A program made the position numbers and the translations under genes. Of a stretch of DNA of 59,147 nt, positions 8,196 through 16,778 are shown piece by piece. Every line of letters begins with the position of its first letter. The first letter of the stretch is position 1. The stretch comes from Prevotellaceae bacterium. Lineage in GTDB: Bacteria > Bacteroidota > Bacteroidia > Bacteroidales > Bacteroidaceae. The notes under the pieces are model-generated. The model was not told the DNA's origin. It did no database searches and worked only from the letters and a program-made list of their open reading frames with translations. The DNA is taken from contig JABZLB010000016.1 in NCBI GenBank assembly GCA_015256945.1, positions 1-59,147 on the forward strand, read 5' to 3'.

Positions 8196-9233
8196 TTAAA
8201 TTAAAGGCATACCACACTCCCTACATTCCTTCCTCATTTCTTCAGGCCATATGCTTGCTTGTATTTCACCGATATGAGCCTTATGGAGCAAAACCATACA
8301 TAAACGACTCTGACCTATTCCTCCTCCAATACTCAAAGGTAACTTGTCGTGGAGTAACTGCTGATGAAAATAAAGCTCTTCACGTTTTTCCTCACCTTCT
8401 ATTTTAAGCTGCCGCAATAATGCCTCCTTATCTACACGAATTCCCATGGAACTCAATTCAATTGAACGTTCTAAAACAGGATACCATATAAGAATATCGC
8501 CATTTAAACCTGGTCGCCCGTTTGATGTCTCGGTAGACCAGTCGTCATAATCAGGTGCACGGCCATCGTGCTTCTTTCCATCTGAAAGTTTACAACCAAT
8601 ACCTTCTACAAATACAGCTCCATATTCTTTACAAACAGCATCTTCACGTTCCTTTGGAGAAAGATGCGGATAACGTTCAAGAAGTTCCTGGGCATGTACA
8701 AAATGAATATCCTTTGGCAAGAAAGACTTTAACTGTGGATAGCTTTCACATGTAAGATATTCTGTGCGAAGTATTGCAGCATATATATGTTTTACAACCT
8801 GTTCCAGAAAGGACAACGTTCGTTCGTTACGCTCAATGGCTGCCTCCCAGTCCCATTGGTCAACATAAAGTGAATGTAAATTGTCAAGCTCCTCATCAGC
8901 ACGTATGGCATTCATGTCCGTATAAATTCCATATCCCGGAGCTATACCATATTCAGACAGTGTTAAACGTTTCCACTTTGCCAACGAATGAACAATCTCA
9001 GCACATTTATCTCCCATATCTTTAATAGGGAAAGATACTGCACGTTCTGTTCCGTTTAAATCGTCATTAATTCCTAATCCTTTCAGTACAAAAAGTGGAG
9101 CTGTTACACGACGCAAACGTAATTCGGTCGAGAAATTTTGCTGAAAGAAGTCCTTAATAAGCTTTATTCCTTGTTCCGTTTGTCTGCGATCAAGTAGAGC
9201 TATGTAATTATCTGGTTTAATAAGTTTGCTCAT
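8196..9233 (-). CDS. asnA: Aspartate--ammonia ligase (asparagine synthetase A)
   Basis: A 345-residue ATP-dependent, ammonia-using asparagine synthetase related to class II aminoacyl-tRNA synthetases. Family features are the N-terminal ALLDRRQTEQGIKLIKDFF helix, the VAPLF-like core (RRVTAPLFV) and the C-terminal GGGIGQSRLCM motif 3 with the closing IQASIWPEEM block. Length is close to E. coli AsnA (330). It stands alone, convergent with dnaX, with a terminator between them. A -7 element (TAATTTTG on the minus strand) is at 9274-9281. Confidence 0.94.
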   Translation of the reverse strand: MSKLIKPDNYIALLDRRQTEQGIKLIKDFFQQNFSTELRLRRVTAPLFVLKGLGINDDLNGTERAVSFPIKDMGDKCAEIVHSLAKWKRLTLSEYGIAPGYGIYTDMNAIRADEELDNLHSLYVDQWDWEAAIERNERTLSFLEQVVKHIYAAILRTEYLTCESYPQLKSFLPKDIHFVHAQELLERYPHLSPKEREDAVCKEYGAVFVEGIGCKLSDGKKHDGRAPDYDDWSTETSNGRPGLNGDILIWYPVLERSIELSSMGIRVDKEALLRQLKIEGEEKREELYFHQQLLHDKLPLSIGGGIGQSRLCMVLLHKAHIGEIQASIWPEEMRKECRECGMPLI

Positions 9234-9273
9234 TGTGTTACAATTTTTGTTTATTTTATAAATATTCTACGTA

Positions 9274-9281
9274 CAAAATTA
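9274..9281 (-). promoter_or_regulatory. -7 element for asnA
   Basis: CAAAATTA on the plus strand reads TAATTTTG on the minus strand, giving a start about 34 bases before the ATG. No clear -33 TTTG is present. Confidence 0.5.
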
Positions 9282-9436
9282 ATCAATTACCTACATAAGT
9301 ACACATAAATCGCTAAATATTTTACACAACGATATTATTTAGAGTCGTTATTCGGACTTAACGAAGACATCATGATTTATCAGTTTTCATACATACATTT
9401 TAATCCGTTTATTAAATAATAATCGAAAAATATTAT

Positions 9437-9444
9437 TACCTTTG
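9437..9444 (+). promoter_or_regulatory. -7 element for tRNA-Arg
   Basis: TACCTTTG lies 14 bp upstream of the tRNA 5' end. The -33 element is not evident. Confidence 0.5.
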
Positions 9445-9458
9445 TACCATTAACTTAT

Positions 9459-9532
9459 GGCTCCGTAGCTCAGTTGAATAGAGCACCAGATTCCGGTTCT
9501 GGGTGTCGCGGGTTTGAGTCCCGCCGGAGTCA
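9459..9532 (+). tRNA. tRNA-Arg (anticodon CCG)
   Basis: A cloverleaf can be drawn: acceptor GGCTCCG/CGGAGTC (one G-T pair), D stem GCTC/GAGC, anticodon stem CCAGA/TCTGG with loop TTCCGGT (anticodon CCG, reading CGG), and T stem GCGGG/CCCGC with loop TTTGAGT. The discriminator is A and CCA is not encoded. A rho-independent hairpin follows at 9545-9578. Confidence 0.93.
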
Positions 9533-9544
9533 CGACAGAAAACA

Positions 9545-9578
9545 AAGCGGAAGCCCAGTAAATAAAGGACTTCCGCTT
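9545..9578 (+). terminator. Terminator of tRNA-Arg
   Basis: AAGCGGAAG at 9545-9553 pairs perfectly with CTTCCGCTT at 9570-9578, followed by ATTTGTTATTTTT. Confidence 0.75.
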
Positions 9579-10041
9579 ATTTGTTATTTTTACAAGAAGA
9601 ACTATAAGTGTTCGCTAAATTTCCGAAAGTTTCTGTTTCCTATAAAAGTTTTTTAGCAGAAATTTAGCAGACTCTTCAACTATTCAAATAGTAATACATG
9701 GAGACAAGACATGTTCCTGGAAAATAAACAGACGTTGTTTTGAACAGAACTGACTTCTGAAATAAATCATTGCTCAGGTATTTATGAAAGTAAAAAAAAT
9801 AAATGCTCAATGACTTTTCATAATGGCAGAACACCAAAGTTGATTTTAAACCATTCCATCACATACCTTTCATCACCATTCTTAGAAAGAAAACTCTTTA
9901 CTTTTACCCCGTAAACAGAATAATTTAAAAGCCAAATCCTGAGAAGATAATATAAATAAGTCTGCATTTCACTATATGGAATGCAGACTTATACCTATTC
10001 TTATATTAGTAATTACTTAAGACAACTACTAATATTATTAA
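9579..10041. other. AT-rich intergenic region after tRNA-Arg
   Basis: No credible gene is seen. Near the tRNA there is an inverted pair GCTAAATTT (9614-9622) / AAATTTAGC (9660-9668), and TTAGCAGA occurs twice (9653 and 9664). Such short repeats beside a tRNA could be remains of an integration site, but no integrase or direct copy of the tRNA end is visible. The right end holds the terminator of the DUF5606 gene. Confidence 0.5.
9957..9991 (-). terminator. Terminator of the nusB-coaE-DUF5606 unit
   Basis: TAAGTCTGCATT (9957-9968) and AATGCAGACTTA (9980-9991) form a perfect 12-bp stem with an 11-nt loop, and the minus strand continues into TTTATATTATC. It lies 50 bp after the DUF5606 stop codon. 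Confidence 0.75.
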
Positions 10042-10506
10042 TTATTTCATTTCTTCAGGAACTTCTTTTTTATCTATACGATCAGCAATATTATCACCTT
10101 CAGTAGGTGCAAGGATAGTTTTAAAATCGGTATAACCATTTTTTACAAGAATGTCATACCATTGTAATAACTTTTTAATATCGCTATCATGTACACGATC
10201 TTGGTCGAAGTTAGGAAGCACTTCACCAAAGTATTTCCTCAGCTCCTCACTGGAACACTTTTTATATTTGAGCGATGTTACTTTTAAACCCTCCTTCTCA
10301 CCCACTTTCATGAGCACCTCCCAAAGAGGTATATCCTCAGCATCAGTGTACATAGCTATATCACCTAAACTGGTAACACGGTCGGTTGAAAAGGCCGGCA
10401 TACGACGGTGTGCATCATCTATCGATTCAACGATAAGGTTCATCTTACCACGAGAAACCAATTTATATAATCCTGGTTTGCCTGCAATAGAAAGTATTGT
10501 TTCCAT
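10042..10506 (-). CDS. DUF5606 family protein
   Basis: A 154-residue protein starting ILSIAGKPGLYKLVSRGK, the conserved opening of DUF5606, a family found widely in Bacteroidota with no established function. The N-terminal half (about 1-60) would form the conserved beta-rich domain, and the second half is helical and charged. It has no signal peptide or membrane segment, so it is cytoplasmic. It is the last gene of the nusB-yajC-ybbR-coaE series, 80 bp after coaE, and is followed by a strong terminator. Confidence 0.8.
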   Translation of the reverse strand: METILSIAGKPGLYKLVSRGKMNLIVESIDDAHRRMPAFSTDRVTSLGDIAMYTDAEDIPLWEVLMKVGEKEGLKVTSLKYKKCSSEELRKYFGEVLPNFDQDRVHDSDIKKLLQWYDILVKNGYTDFKTILAPTEGDNIADRIDKKEVPEEMK

Positions 10507-10586
10507 TCTCTTTTTTATTTAATATGATTTATCTATACTCTTTCTTATTATATTCTTGTCCTTCCAGGCCTCCACTCCTGTCCCGT

Positions 10587-11162
10587 CTATAAAGAACCAT
10601 CAGGTACTGAAGACAGTAACTGTTCTACCTGGGGGGCTAACGGGCGACTCCCATCATTGACAATAACAAAGTCACAACGGGCAGCAACTTTATCCTGCGG
10701 CATCTGCCCCCGTACCCATTCTAAAGCTTTTGAACGTGAAATACCATTGCGACGCATGATCCTCTCAACACGAATATCGAGCGGTGCTGATACACATACA
10801 CGATAAGAAAAATTTACTCTCCGATCAAATCCACTATCGAACAGTATCGCACTTTCAAGCCACGTATATCCACTACGTTTAAAATCAGCTGCAACTGCGG
10901 GATGAATAATCTCATTGACTGCTTGCTGATTATCTTCTGAAGCCAAAAGAAAATGCGTTAATATTGACTTTTGAAGTATACCATGTTGAAAAACGGGTTT
11001 ACCTACAAGATGACAGAGGGCTTCTTGCATATCCTTGTCTTCATTCATTAAGCGCCGCGCTTCCATGTCACAATCATATACACGAACGCCATGATCAGCC
11101 AGCAATTTACAAATATAGCTTTTCCCGCTCCCTATTCCACCTGTGATAGCTACGTATTTCAT
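10587..11162 (-). CDS. coaE: Dephospho-CoA kinase
   Basis: A 191-residue kinase that phosphorylates the 3'-OH of the ribose of dephospho-CoA, the last step of coenzyme A synthesis. The P-loop GGIGSGKS is at residues 8-15 and the substrate-binding VYDCDMEARRL motif at about 28-38. The start codon overlaps the end of the upstream YbbR gene by four bases (ATGA-type overlap). Length is usual for the family (about 200). Confidence 0.92.
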   Translation of the reverse strand: MKYVAITGGIGSGKSYICKLLADHGVRVYDCDMEARRLMNEDKDMQEALCHLVGKPVFQHGILQKSILTHFLLASEDNQQAVNEIIHPAVAADFKRSGYTWLESAILFDSGFDRRVNFSYRVCVSAPLDIRVERIMRRNGISRSKALEWVRGQMPQDKVAARCDFVIVNDGSRPLAPQVEQLLSSVPDGSL

Positions 11163-12139
11163 TGCTGTTCGATAAGATAATCTACCTGTGACATATCTAA
11201 ACTGGCATTGGTAGCAAAGCGTGAATGGCTACGCAAATAAAGCTTACACTTGTCTGATGGATGAGCAGCTATTTCCTTATAGTTGACCACAACCGAAAAA
11301 TCGGAAGGACGAACAAGTCGGAAAACATTAGCTCCTGCGGTAAACTTAACTCTAACGCGTTGTGGGAATGTCCGAATAATTAACCCGGCTGGCTTATTTA
11401 TCGCTGCAATAGGTACTTCCAAAGAGCCTTCAGTCAATATATCAGGATAAAGTGTCATTCGAACTGTTTGGGGCACAATCTTTGCCCCATGAATAGCCTT
11501 TAGTTTCACTGTACGTGTAACCGTGTCATCAAAATTGACAATATTCAGGTACTCGGTAGACACTTCACTTATCTGATCCAAGCTTTCTTTGCTTGCATAC
11601 ACAACCACATTGTCAGGCTTAAACTGTACATGGGCTAAATAATAATTACGAGCAGGAACCACATTTCCCAACAGTTTTACCCTTACTCGCTTATTTCGTC
11701 CGTAATTAAAATAGAAGTCGAGCCGATCAGCCTTCAACAACGTGAGCGATGAAGAAGCATACAACTGCTGTCGGACATACTTCTGAAGATCTGAAACCAA
11801 CACCTCTCCATGCCCAGTTTGTTTATTGGCATACGTATTGAAATTAAGCACAATAGGATGGAATTTGTGTCCCGTTGAATAGGAAAGCAGCTGAAATCCC
11901 TTGTCGCGCACAGTTACTCGTATTGTATCTGACATTTCTGATGTCATAACAATATTCTTTGGAACACCAACCAAACGGACACATATCGGAAACTCTTCTT
12001 CATATACCTCATCGAGAGTCTTCATTAACCAGAAAACTCCACTTAAAGCAAGAAAGAAAAGAAAAATCAGAAACTCCTTGCTTAAAAAGCCCGACAAGAA
12101 GCCTCTGACAGTTTGTGTTATTTGTTTCAATTTAAGCAT
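11159..12139 (-). CDS. YbbR-like domain protein (CdaR family)
   Basis: The 326-residue product has one N-terminal membrane segment (FLIFLFFLALSGVFWLM) followed by a long beta-rich extracytoplasmic part with repeats of YbbR type. In Firmicutes such proteins (CdaR) regulate the diadenylate cyclase CdaA; in Bacteroidota the role is not established. The frame is open upstream to 12208, but the ATG at 12139 gives the usual MLKLKQ start and an 8-bp overlap with yajC. It lies between yajC and coaE, an arrangement I associate with Bacteroidota. Confidence 0.8.
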   Translation of the reverse strand: MLKLKQITQTVRGFLSGFLSKEFLIFLFFLALSGVFWLMKTLDEVYEEEFPICVRLVGVPKNIVMTSEMSDTIRVTVRDKGFQLLSYSTGHKFHPIVLNFNTYANKQTGHGEVLVSDLQKYVRQQLYASSSLTLLKADRLDFYFNYGRNKRVRVKLLGNVVPARNYYLAHVQFKPDNVVVYASKESLDQISEVSTEYLNIVNFDDTVTRTVKLKAIHGAKIVPQTVRMTLYPDILTEGSLEVPIAAINKPAGLIIRTFPQRVRVKFTAGANVFRLVRPSDFSVVVNYKEIAAHPSDKCKLYLRSHSRFATNASLDMSQVDYLIEQQ

Positions 12140-12458
12140 TTGGCTGCTGCTGGGCCGCATCCTGGAAAACGTAACCCTTGTCAACCGTAATAACAACGCC
12201 GCGGGCAATCTCTACATCCACGGTCCCCTTTACCAAATCTAAACTTTTTACCGTGCCATAAATGCCGCCACCTGTAACAACTTTTGTTCCCTCTTGAAGA
12301 GAATTCTGAAACTCACGTATTTTCTTCTGTCGCTTTTGTTGTGGGCGAAACATAAAAAGCCACATTACAACAAATATTGCAACCAACATGAATATCATAC
12401 TACCAAATCCGCCATTGCCCTGTGCTGCAGCCTGTGCAGACAATAAGATTGTATTCAT
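12132..12458 (-). CDS. yajC: Sec translocon accessory subunit YajC
   Basis: A 108-residue protein with one membrane segment (IFMLVAIFVVMWLFMF) followed by RPQQKRQKKIREFQNSL, the hallmark of YajC, and a small cytoplasmic domain. YajC associates with SecDF in the Sec translocase. It lies between nusB (45 bp upstream) and the YbbR gene (8-bp overlap). Confidence 0.92.
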   Translation of the reverse strand: MNTILLSAQAAAQGNGGFGSMIFMLVAIFVVMWLFMFRPQQKRQKKIREFQNSLQEGTKVVTGGGIYGTVKSLDLVKGTVDVEIARGVVITVDKGYVFQDAAQQQPNA

Positions 12459-12503
12459 ACTTTTAATTTATAATTTTAGATATGTTTGTTATTATTTACA
12501 AGT

Positions 12504-13583
12504 CTATTCATTTCCATCAACAGTATCGGTATCATCATTTGCAGACGATACCATATCTGAAGACTGTTGTTGCTCGTTAACCCGTGGCCTGTGTACAAAA
12601 CGCACTGACGACTGGCCAAATCGTTTTGGAGAATCCTGTACACGTTCCGTTCGCTGTGGCATAGCTTTCAGCATCTTCCCCGAATCAATCAGATAACGTG
12701 CAATACTATCAAGCATACCGTTAATATAACCACCGCTGCGTGGTGTAGAGTAAAGCTTAGCCAAATTCACATATTCATTGATGGTAACCTGGACAGGAAT
12801 ATTGGGAAAAGTCAGCATTTCCGCAATAGCTATCTGCATAATAACGACATCCATATACGCCAGTCGCGAGAAATCCCAATTACGTGAAGTCTCGCTCATA
12901 TAATGCTGGTAATCCTCTGCATTAAGAATTGTTGCGCGAAAAAGCTTACGTGCAAAATCCTTGTCTTCTTCATCTTTATATTCCGGCAACAGCGTCTGCT
13001 CTCCCTTTTCCATGGGATCAAATCGCTTAATTGTTTTCAGAACGAAAGTATCTACCGTTTCCTTGTCATCGTTCCAATATAAGCTTTTCTCTTCTAAAAG
13101 GGCTTGTAAATCGTCATTGTCTTGTATTAACTGACGATAAATCTTGCGCCACACCTCACGGTCCTCATCGTAATTATCTTCTGGCGTCAACATATATTCC
13201 TGATAAGCCTCGCTTTGTTCTATCTGATTACATAGCTTATGGACAAATTCAGAGTCGGCAGACCATGATAGTCTTTTATCTTCTATAAAACTATTCAACA
13301 TTTTATTTTCTTCAAGTTGAACAGCAAACTTATTGAAAGCAAATTTGGGAGACGGCAGTTCTGTCCCCTCTCGTTCGGCACGCTGGGTAAGCAAGTCAAG
13401 ACGACGACGCTCTTCATGCGTCACGGCTACAATAAGTTGAAGAAGATAATTGTAAAGATCGTAAGCCTTCGAAAGACTGAGAAGCAATTCCTTCTCAGCA
13501 ATATCTATATTTTTGTTGCCGTTTTGATAGTAGGCATAGGTTAACTGTACTATTTTAATTCTTATCAATTCCCTATTAATCAT
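12504..13583 (-). CDS. nusB: Transcription antitermination factor NusB, long form
   Basis: The 359-residue protein begins MINRELIRIKIVQLTYAYYQ, the NusB opening. Most of the conserved NusB fold is in the second half (FPNIPVQVTINEYVNLAKLYSTPRSGGYINGMLDSI), with a long helical insertion between. NusB binds boxA RNA with NusE (S10) in rRNA antitermination. NusB proteins of Bacteroidota are commonly about 300 residues, twice the E. coli form. A C-terminal tail of about 60 residues is basic and then acidic and low-complexity. The start at 13583 is preferred over an open-frame start at 13721 because the promoter (13620-13651) lies between the two. Confidence 0.88.
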   Translation of the reverse strand: MINRELIRIKIVQLTYAYYQNGNKNIDIAEKELLLSLSKAYDLYNYLLQLIVAVTHEERRRLDLLTQRAEREGTELPSPKFAFNKFAVQLEENKMLNSFIEDKRLSWSADSEFVHKLCNQIEQSEAYQEYMLTPEDNYDEDREVWRKIYRQLIQDNDDLQALLEEKSLYWNDDKETVDTFVLKTIKRFDPMEKGEQTLLPEYKDEEDKDFARKLFRATILNAEDYQHYMSETSRNWDFSRLAYMDVVIMQIAIAEMLTFPNIPVQVTINEYVNLAKLYSTPRSGGYINGMLDSIARYLIDSGKMLKAMPQRTERVQDSPKRFGQSSVRFVHRPRVNEQQQSSDMVSSANDDTDTVDGNE

Positions 13584-13619
13584 CGCTCTTGCTTCTAAGT
13601 GTCCATTACAATTATATCG

Positions 13620-13651
13620 CAAAATTAGCAAATAATATAGTTTCTTGCAAA
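13620..13651 (-). promoter_or_regulatory. Promoter of the nusB operon
   Basis: On the minus strand TTTG (13651-13648), 20 bp, TAATTTTG (13627-13620). The predicted start near 13613 is about 30 bases before the nusB ATG. Confidence 0.78.
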
Positions 13652-13686
13652 AAAGCAATGATAAATGTTCGTTTTTGTATGCAATC

Positions 13687-13718
13687 TTTGTTGAAACAAA
13701 ATAAAAAGCGTACCTTTG
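13687..13718 (+). promoter_or_regulatory. Promoter of rplY
   Basis: TTTG at 13687-13690, 20 bp, TACCTTTG at 13711-13718. The leader to the ATG at 13796 is about 70 bases. It is divergent from the nusB promoter. Confidence 0.78.
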
Positions 13719-13795
13719 CACCGCTTTTCAGATTGGTAAAAGTAATTCCCAGTGTGATGGCGAATTAATATAACGATTTAATTTAGAGTAACACA

Positions 13796-14425
13796 ATGAA
13801 AGAAATCAGTATCTCAGGTCAGAAGCGCGAGAACCTTGGTAAGAAAGCTTCTAAAGCCCTTCGCAAAGAAGGTTTTGTTCCTTGTAATTTATATGGTGAG
13901 AAAAAAGACGACAAAGGCTTACCCGTTGCGCTTGCTTTCACATCTTCATTCAGTGAACTACGTAAACTCATCTACACTCCACACATTTATGTAGTAAGAA
14001 TCAACATCGACGGTACCGATCATACGGCTGTTCTGAAAGAAATTCAGTTCCATCCTGTAACAGACGCTCCCTTACACGTCGATTTTTATGAGGTTAACGA
14101 AGAGAAACCTATTACTATTGGTATTCCTGTTAAACTCGTAGGTTTGGCACAGGGTGTTCGCGATGGTGGACGTATGAACCTGTCAATCCGCAAAATTAAC
14201 GTTACTGCTCCTTATCAAATTATCCCTGAGCATCTTGACGTTGACGTGAAGAATCTGCGCATTGGCAAGAGTATTAAGGTTGGTCAGCTTTCTTATGAGG
14301 GCTTAGACATTGCGACAAGTAAGGATGTTGTTGTTTGCTCCGTGAAGATGACACGTAATGCAAACCTTGCTGCAGCGACATCTGATAGCGAGGATGACAC
14401 TGAAACAGCAGACAGTGCAGAGTAA
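13796..14425 (+). CDS. rplY: 50S ribosomal protein L25/general stress protein Ctc
   Basis: A 209-residue protein of the long (TL5/Ctc) form. The L25 5S-rRNA-binding domain spans about residues 1-92 (GKKASKALRKEGFVPCNLYG near the start), and the C-terminal beta domain follows (EEKPITIGIPVKLVGLAQGV...). The final 20 residues are acidic (SDSEDDTETADSAE). It has its own promoter and is followed by a terminator, though the pth-hslR-chr genes continue in the same direction. Confidence 0.93.
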   Translation: MKEISISGQKRENLGKKASKALRKEGFVPCNLYGEKKDDKGLPVALAFTSSFSELRKLIYTPHIYVVRINIDGTDHTAVLKEIQFHPVTDAPLHVDFYEVNEEKPITIGIPVKLVGLAQGVRDGGRMNLSIRKINVTAPYQIIPEHLDVDVKNLRIGKSIKVGQLSYEGLDIATSKDVVVCSVKMTRNANLAAATSDSEDDTETADSAE

Positions 14426-14453
14426 TTTCTAAATACAAAGATACTTAAATCAT

Positions 14454-14484
14454 AACAGCCGGCTCCTATAAAGGGTCGGCTGTT
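14454..14484 (+). terminator. Terminator of rplY
   Basis: AACAGCCG (14454-14461) pairs with CGGCTGTT (14477-14484), followed by TTT and an AT-rich stretch. It lies between rplY and pth. Confidence 0.7.
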
Positions 14485-14505
14485 TTTAATATTTTGTGAT
14501 ACCCT

Positions 14506-15084
14506 ATGGATAAGTTTTTAATTTGCGGGTTAGGTAATCCAGGTGGTGAATATGAGGGAACCCGTCATAACACGGGTTTTATGGCTGTTGATGCTTTTGC
14601 AAAGGCCATGGATGTTACCTTTCAGGATAAGCGTTATGGCTTTGTAGCCGAAACATCCATAAAAGGCAGAAAGGTGTTCTTACTTAAGCCAACGACCTTC
14701 ATGAACCTCTCTGGGAATGCTGTTCGATACTGGCTTAACGAAGAAAAAATTGACCAAAGTCACCTCCTTGTCATCAGCGACGATGTGGCTTTACCATTAG
14801 CCGACTTCAGGTTAAAGTCGAATGGAAGCAACGGTGGACACAATGGGCTTGGACATATCATGCAGCTTATCGGACAGGATTTTGCGCGATTGCGTATCGG
14901 TGTGGGCAACAACTATCCGCGGGGAGGACAGATCGAATGGGTATTGGGTCATTATTCAGACGATGAAATGAAAGAACTTCAGCCTACCTTTGACCGTAGT
15001 GTTGAAATTATGAAAAGCTTTGTTCTCCAGGGTATCAATAATACCATGAACCAATACAACAAGTTCGGTAAAAAGAACAGGTAA
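14506..15084 (+). CDS. pth: Peptidyl-tRNA hydrolase
   Basis: A 192-residue bacterial Pth that releases tRNA from prematurely dropped peptidyl-tRNA. GLGNPG at residues 8-13 and the catalytic His21 in RHNTGF are present, as are KPTTFMNLSG and the SNGGHNGL loop. The rplY-pth order is common in bacteria. The gene ends 28 bp before hslR. Confidence 0.95.
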   Translation: MDKFLICGLGNPGGEYEGTRHNTGFMAVDAFAKAMDVTFQDKRYGFVAETSIKGRKVFLLKPTTFMNLSGNAVRYWLNEEKIDQSHLLVISDDVALPLADFRLKSNGSNGGHNGLGHIMQLIGQDFARLRIGVGNNYPRGGQIEWVLGHYSDDEMKELQPTFDRSVEIMKSFVLQGINNTMNQYNKFGKKNR

Positions 15085-15112
15085 TTTGCCGTAACAAAAA
15101 CGATAATTATTT

Positions 15113-15583
15113 ATGAAACAAGACAAGCTTCCTAAGTGCGGTTCAAGTGCTCGTGTCGACAAGTGGCTGTGGGCAGCACGCATCTATAAAACCCGATCGG
15201 TAGCAGCTGATGCCATTAAAAATGGCAGGGTTACAATTGAAGGTTCAAATGTCAAGCCCAGCCGGACGGTGAAAGAAGGTGATATTATAAGTGTTAAAAA
15301 ACCACCCATTAACTACTCTTTCAAAATATTGGCTTGTATTGAACAGCGTGTTGGCGCAAAGCTTCTGCCACAAGTGTTCGAGAATGTAACCGATCCAAAG
15401 CAATACGAACTATTGGAAATGAGTCGTATCAGTGGCTTTATCGATCGCCAGCGTGGCACCGGACGTCCTACGAAGAAAGACCGTCGTGCCATCGATAACT
15501 TCATCGACCCCGTTATGTTCGGATGGGATGACGACGACGATGAGGACGATAACGATGACAATAGCGATAATGCCATTTACTAA
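15113..15583 (+). CDS. S4-domain RNA-binding protein (Hsp15/HslR family)
   Basis: The 156-residue protein has an S4 RNA-binding domain at about residues 10-75 (VDKWLWAARIYKTRSVAADA), matching the Hsp15 family. E. coli Hsp15 binds 50S subunits carrying stalled nascent chains. The basic middle part (RQRGTGRPTKKDRR) is typical. The C-terminus is a run of Asp and Glu from about residue 138, with few other residues. It follows pth closely, so both may be ribosome-rescue functions in one unit. Confidence 0.87.
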   Translation: MKQDKLPKCGSSARVDKWLWAARIYKTRSVAADAIKNGRVTIEGSNVKPSRTVKEGDIISVKKPPINYSFKILACIEQRVGAKLLPQVFENVTDPKQYELLEMSRISGFIDRQRGTGRPTKKDRRAIDNFIDPVMFGWDDDDDEDDNDDNSDNAIY

Positions 15584-15620
15584 TTATAAAATATTTATTC
15601 TCTGGATATAGGATAATGCA

Positions 15621-16160
15621 ATGTTATTAAAGTTTTTTATTACCTGTAATAAAATCGGAGCTTTCACCTTGGGTGGGGGGTATGCCATGATTCCTATCAT
15701 GGAACGTGAGTTTGTTGACAACAATCATTGGATGGACCGTCAGGAGTTTATGGACATCATGGTGGTGGCACAAACAACTCCTGGCATCTTTAGCATCGAC
15801 ATGGCAAGCCATATTGGCTATAAATTAAAAGGTGTATGGGGTGGTATCGTAGGCGCGATGGGCATTGCATTGCCTTCTATTGTTGTCATCACGATGATTG
15901 CCATGTTCTTTCAAAACTTCAAGGATAACATCTATGTCAACAAGTTTTTCTGCGGAGTTCGCCCGGCTGTGGTAGCTCTTATTGCTGCACCATGTTTTAA
16001 AATGGCGAGGACTGCCGATATTACATGGTCCAGTTGCTGGATTCCTGTCGCCAGTTGTCTGCTGATTTGGCTGTTGGGCATCTCTCCCATCTGGATTATA
16101 CTGGCGGCTGGCATTGGCGGATTTCTTTGGGGACAATATCAAAAACGAAAGGAAAAATAA
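15621..16160 (+). CDS. Chromate transporter family, half-size protein 1
   Basis: A 179-residue membrane protein equal to one half of a classic ChrA. It carries the conserved GGGYAM motif near residue 16 and VVAQTTPG near 55, with about five or six membrane segments. ChrA proteins are thought to export chromate in exchange for protons, but many Bacteroidota copies sit in housekeeping contexts and their real substrate is unknown. It is followed 2 bp later by a second half, the usual arrangement of short-chain CHR pairs, which probably form a heterodimer. Confidence 0.87.
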   Translation: MLLKFFITCNKIGAFTLGGGYAMIPIMEREFVDNNHWMDRQEFMDIMVVAQTTPGIFSIDMASHIGYKLKGVWGGIVGAMGIALPSIVVITMIAMFFQNFKDNIYVNKFFCGVRPAVVALIAAPCFKMARTADITWSSCWIPVASCLLIWLLGISPIWIILAAGIGGFLWGQYQKRKEK

Positions 16161-16162
16161 CC

Positions 16163-16735
16163 ATGATATTCTTACAATTATTCTACGTCTTTTCCAAGAT
16201 AGGCATTTTTAATTTCGGCGGTGGTTACGCCATGCTGTCACTTATACAGAACGAAACCGTCGTAAAACACCAATGGCTTACCAATGCCGAGTTCACCGAC
16301 ATCGTGGCAATCAGTCAGAGTACTCCCGGTCCTATTGGCATTAATGCAGCCACTTACGTGGGATACACCGCGGTTTTACATGCCGGTTATCCTCACTGGG
16401 CAGCTATTTGCGGAGCCTTTCTGGCTTCTATTGCAATCATGTGGCTCTCTTTTATTCTGATGATATGCGTCAGTAAATATCTCCTTTCACATAAGGATTC
16501 GCGCGAAGTCAAGGATGTTTTCAAAGCTCTCCGCCCTACAATTATCGGTCTTATTGCTGCAGCGGCTCTGCTTTTAATGACAAAAGACAATTTCGGTTCA
16601 CCGTCTGAGAATCTTCCCCTTTTCGCTTTGAGCCTGGCAATATTCGCTGCTGCCTTTTTCTTTACCCACTTTAAAAAGGCCAATCCAATCCTGGTGATGT
16701 TCATTTGCGGACTGGTAGGATTACTGTTATATTGA
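16163..16735 (+). CDS. Chromate transporter family, half-size protein 2
   Basis: The 190-residue partner of the preceding gene repeats its plan: GGGYAM near residue 19, ISQSTPGP near 56, and several membrane segments after that. The frame is open upstream to 16025 inside the first half, but the ATG at 16163 aligns with the family start and lies 2 bp after the first gene's stop. The two are in different frames with separate starts, so this is a true gene pair and not a broken single gene. A perfect palindrome follows 5 bp after the stop. Confidence 0.86.
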   Translation: MIFLQLFYVFSKIGIFNFGGGYAMLSLIQNETVVKHQWLTNAEFTDIVAISQSTPGPIGINAATYVGYTAVLHAGYPHWAAICGAFLASIAIMWLSFILMICVSKYLLSHKDSREVKDVFKALRPTIIGLIAAAALLLMTKDNFGSPSENLPLFALSLAIFAAAFFFTHFKKANPILVMFICGLVGLLLY

Positions 16736-16740
16736 GAAAC

Positions 16741-16778
16741 AACCATAAAGGCTGACCTTAAGGTCAGCCTTTATGGTT
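16741..16778. terminator. Perfect 38-bp palindrome between convergent genes
   Basis: AACCATAAAGGCTGACCTT (16741-16759) is followed directly by its exact reverse complement (16760-16778). It lies between the chr pair and the convergent outer-membrane gene and ends on the last base of that gene's stop codon. A bidirectional terminator is most likely; there is no long T tract. Confidence 0.7.

Noticed and set aside
9474..9656. A short plus-strand reading frame over tRNA-Arg
   Set aside because: It starts inside the tRNA and has no protein features; it is a shadow of the RNA gene.
13584..13721. A longer NusB start at 13721
   Set aside because: The added residues have no NusB similarity and the nusB promoter lies within the added segment.
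16025..16735. The two chromate transporter halves as a frameshifted single gene
   Set aside because: Each half has its own start and conserved GGGYAM and TPG motifs, and paired half-size proteins are usual in this family.
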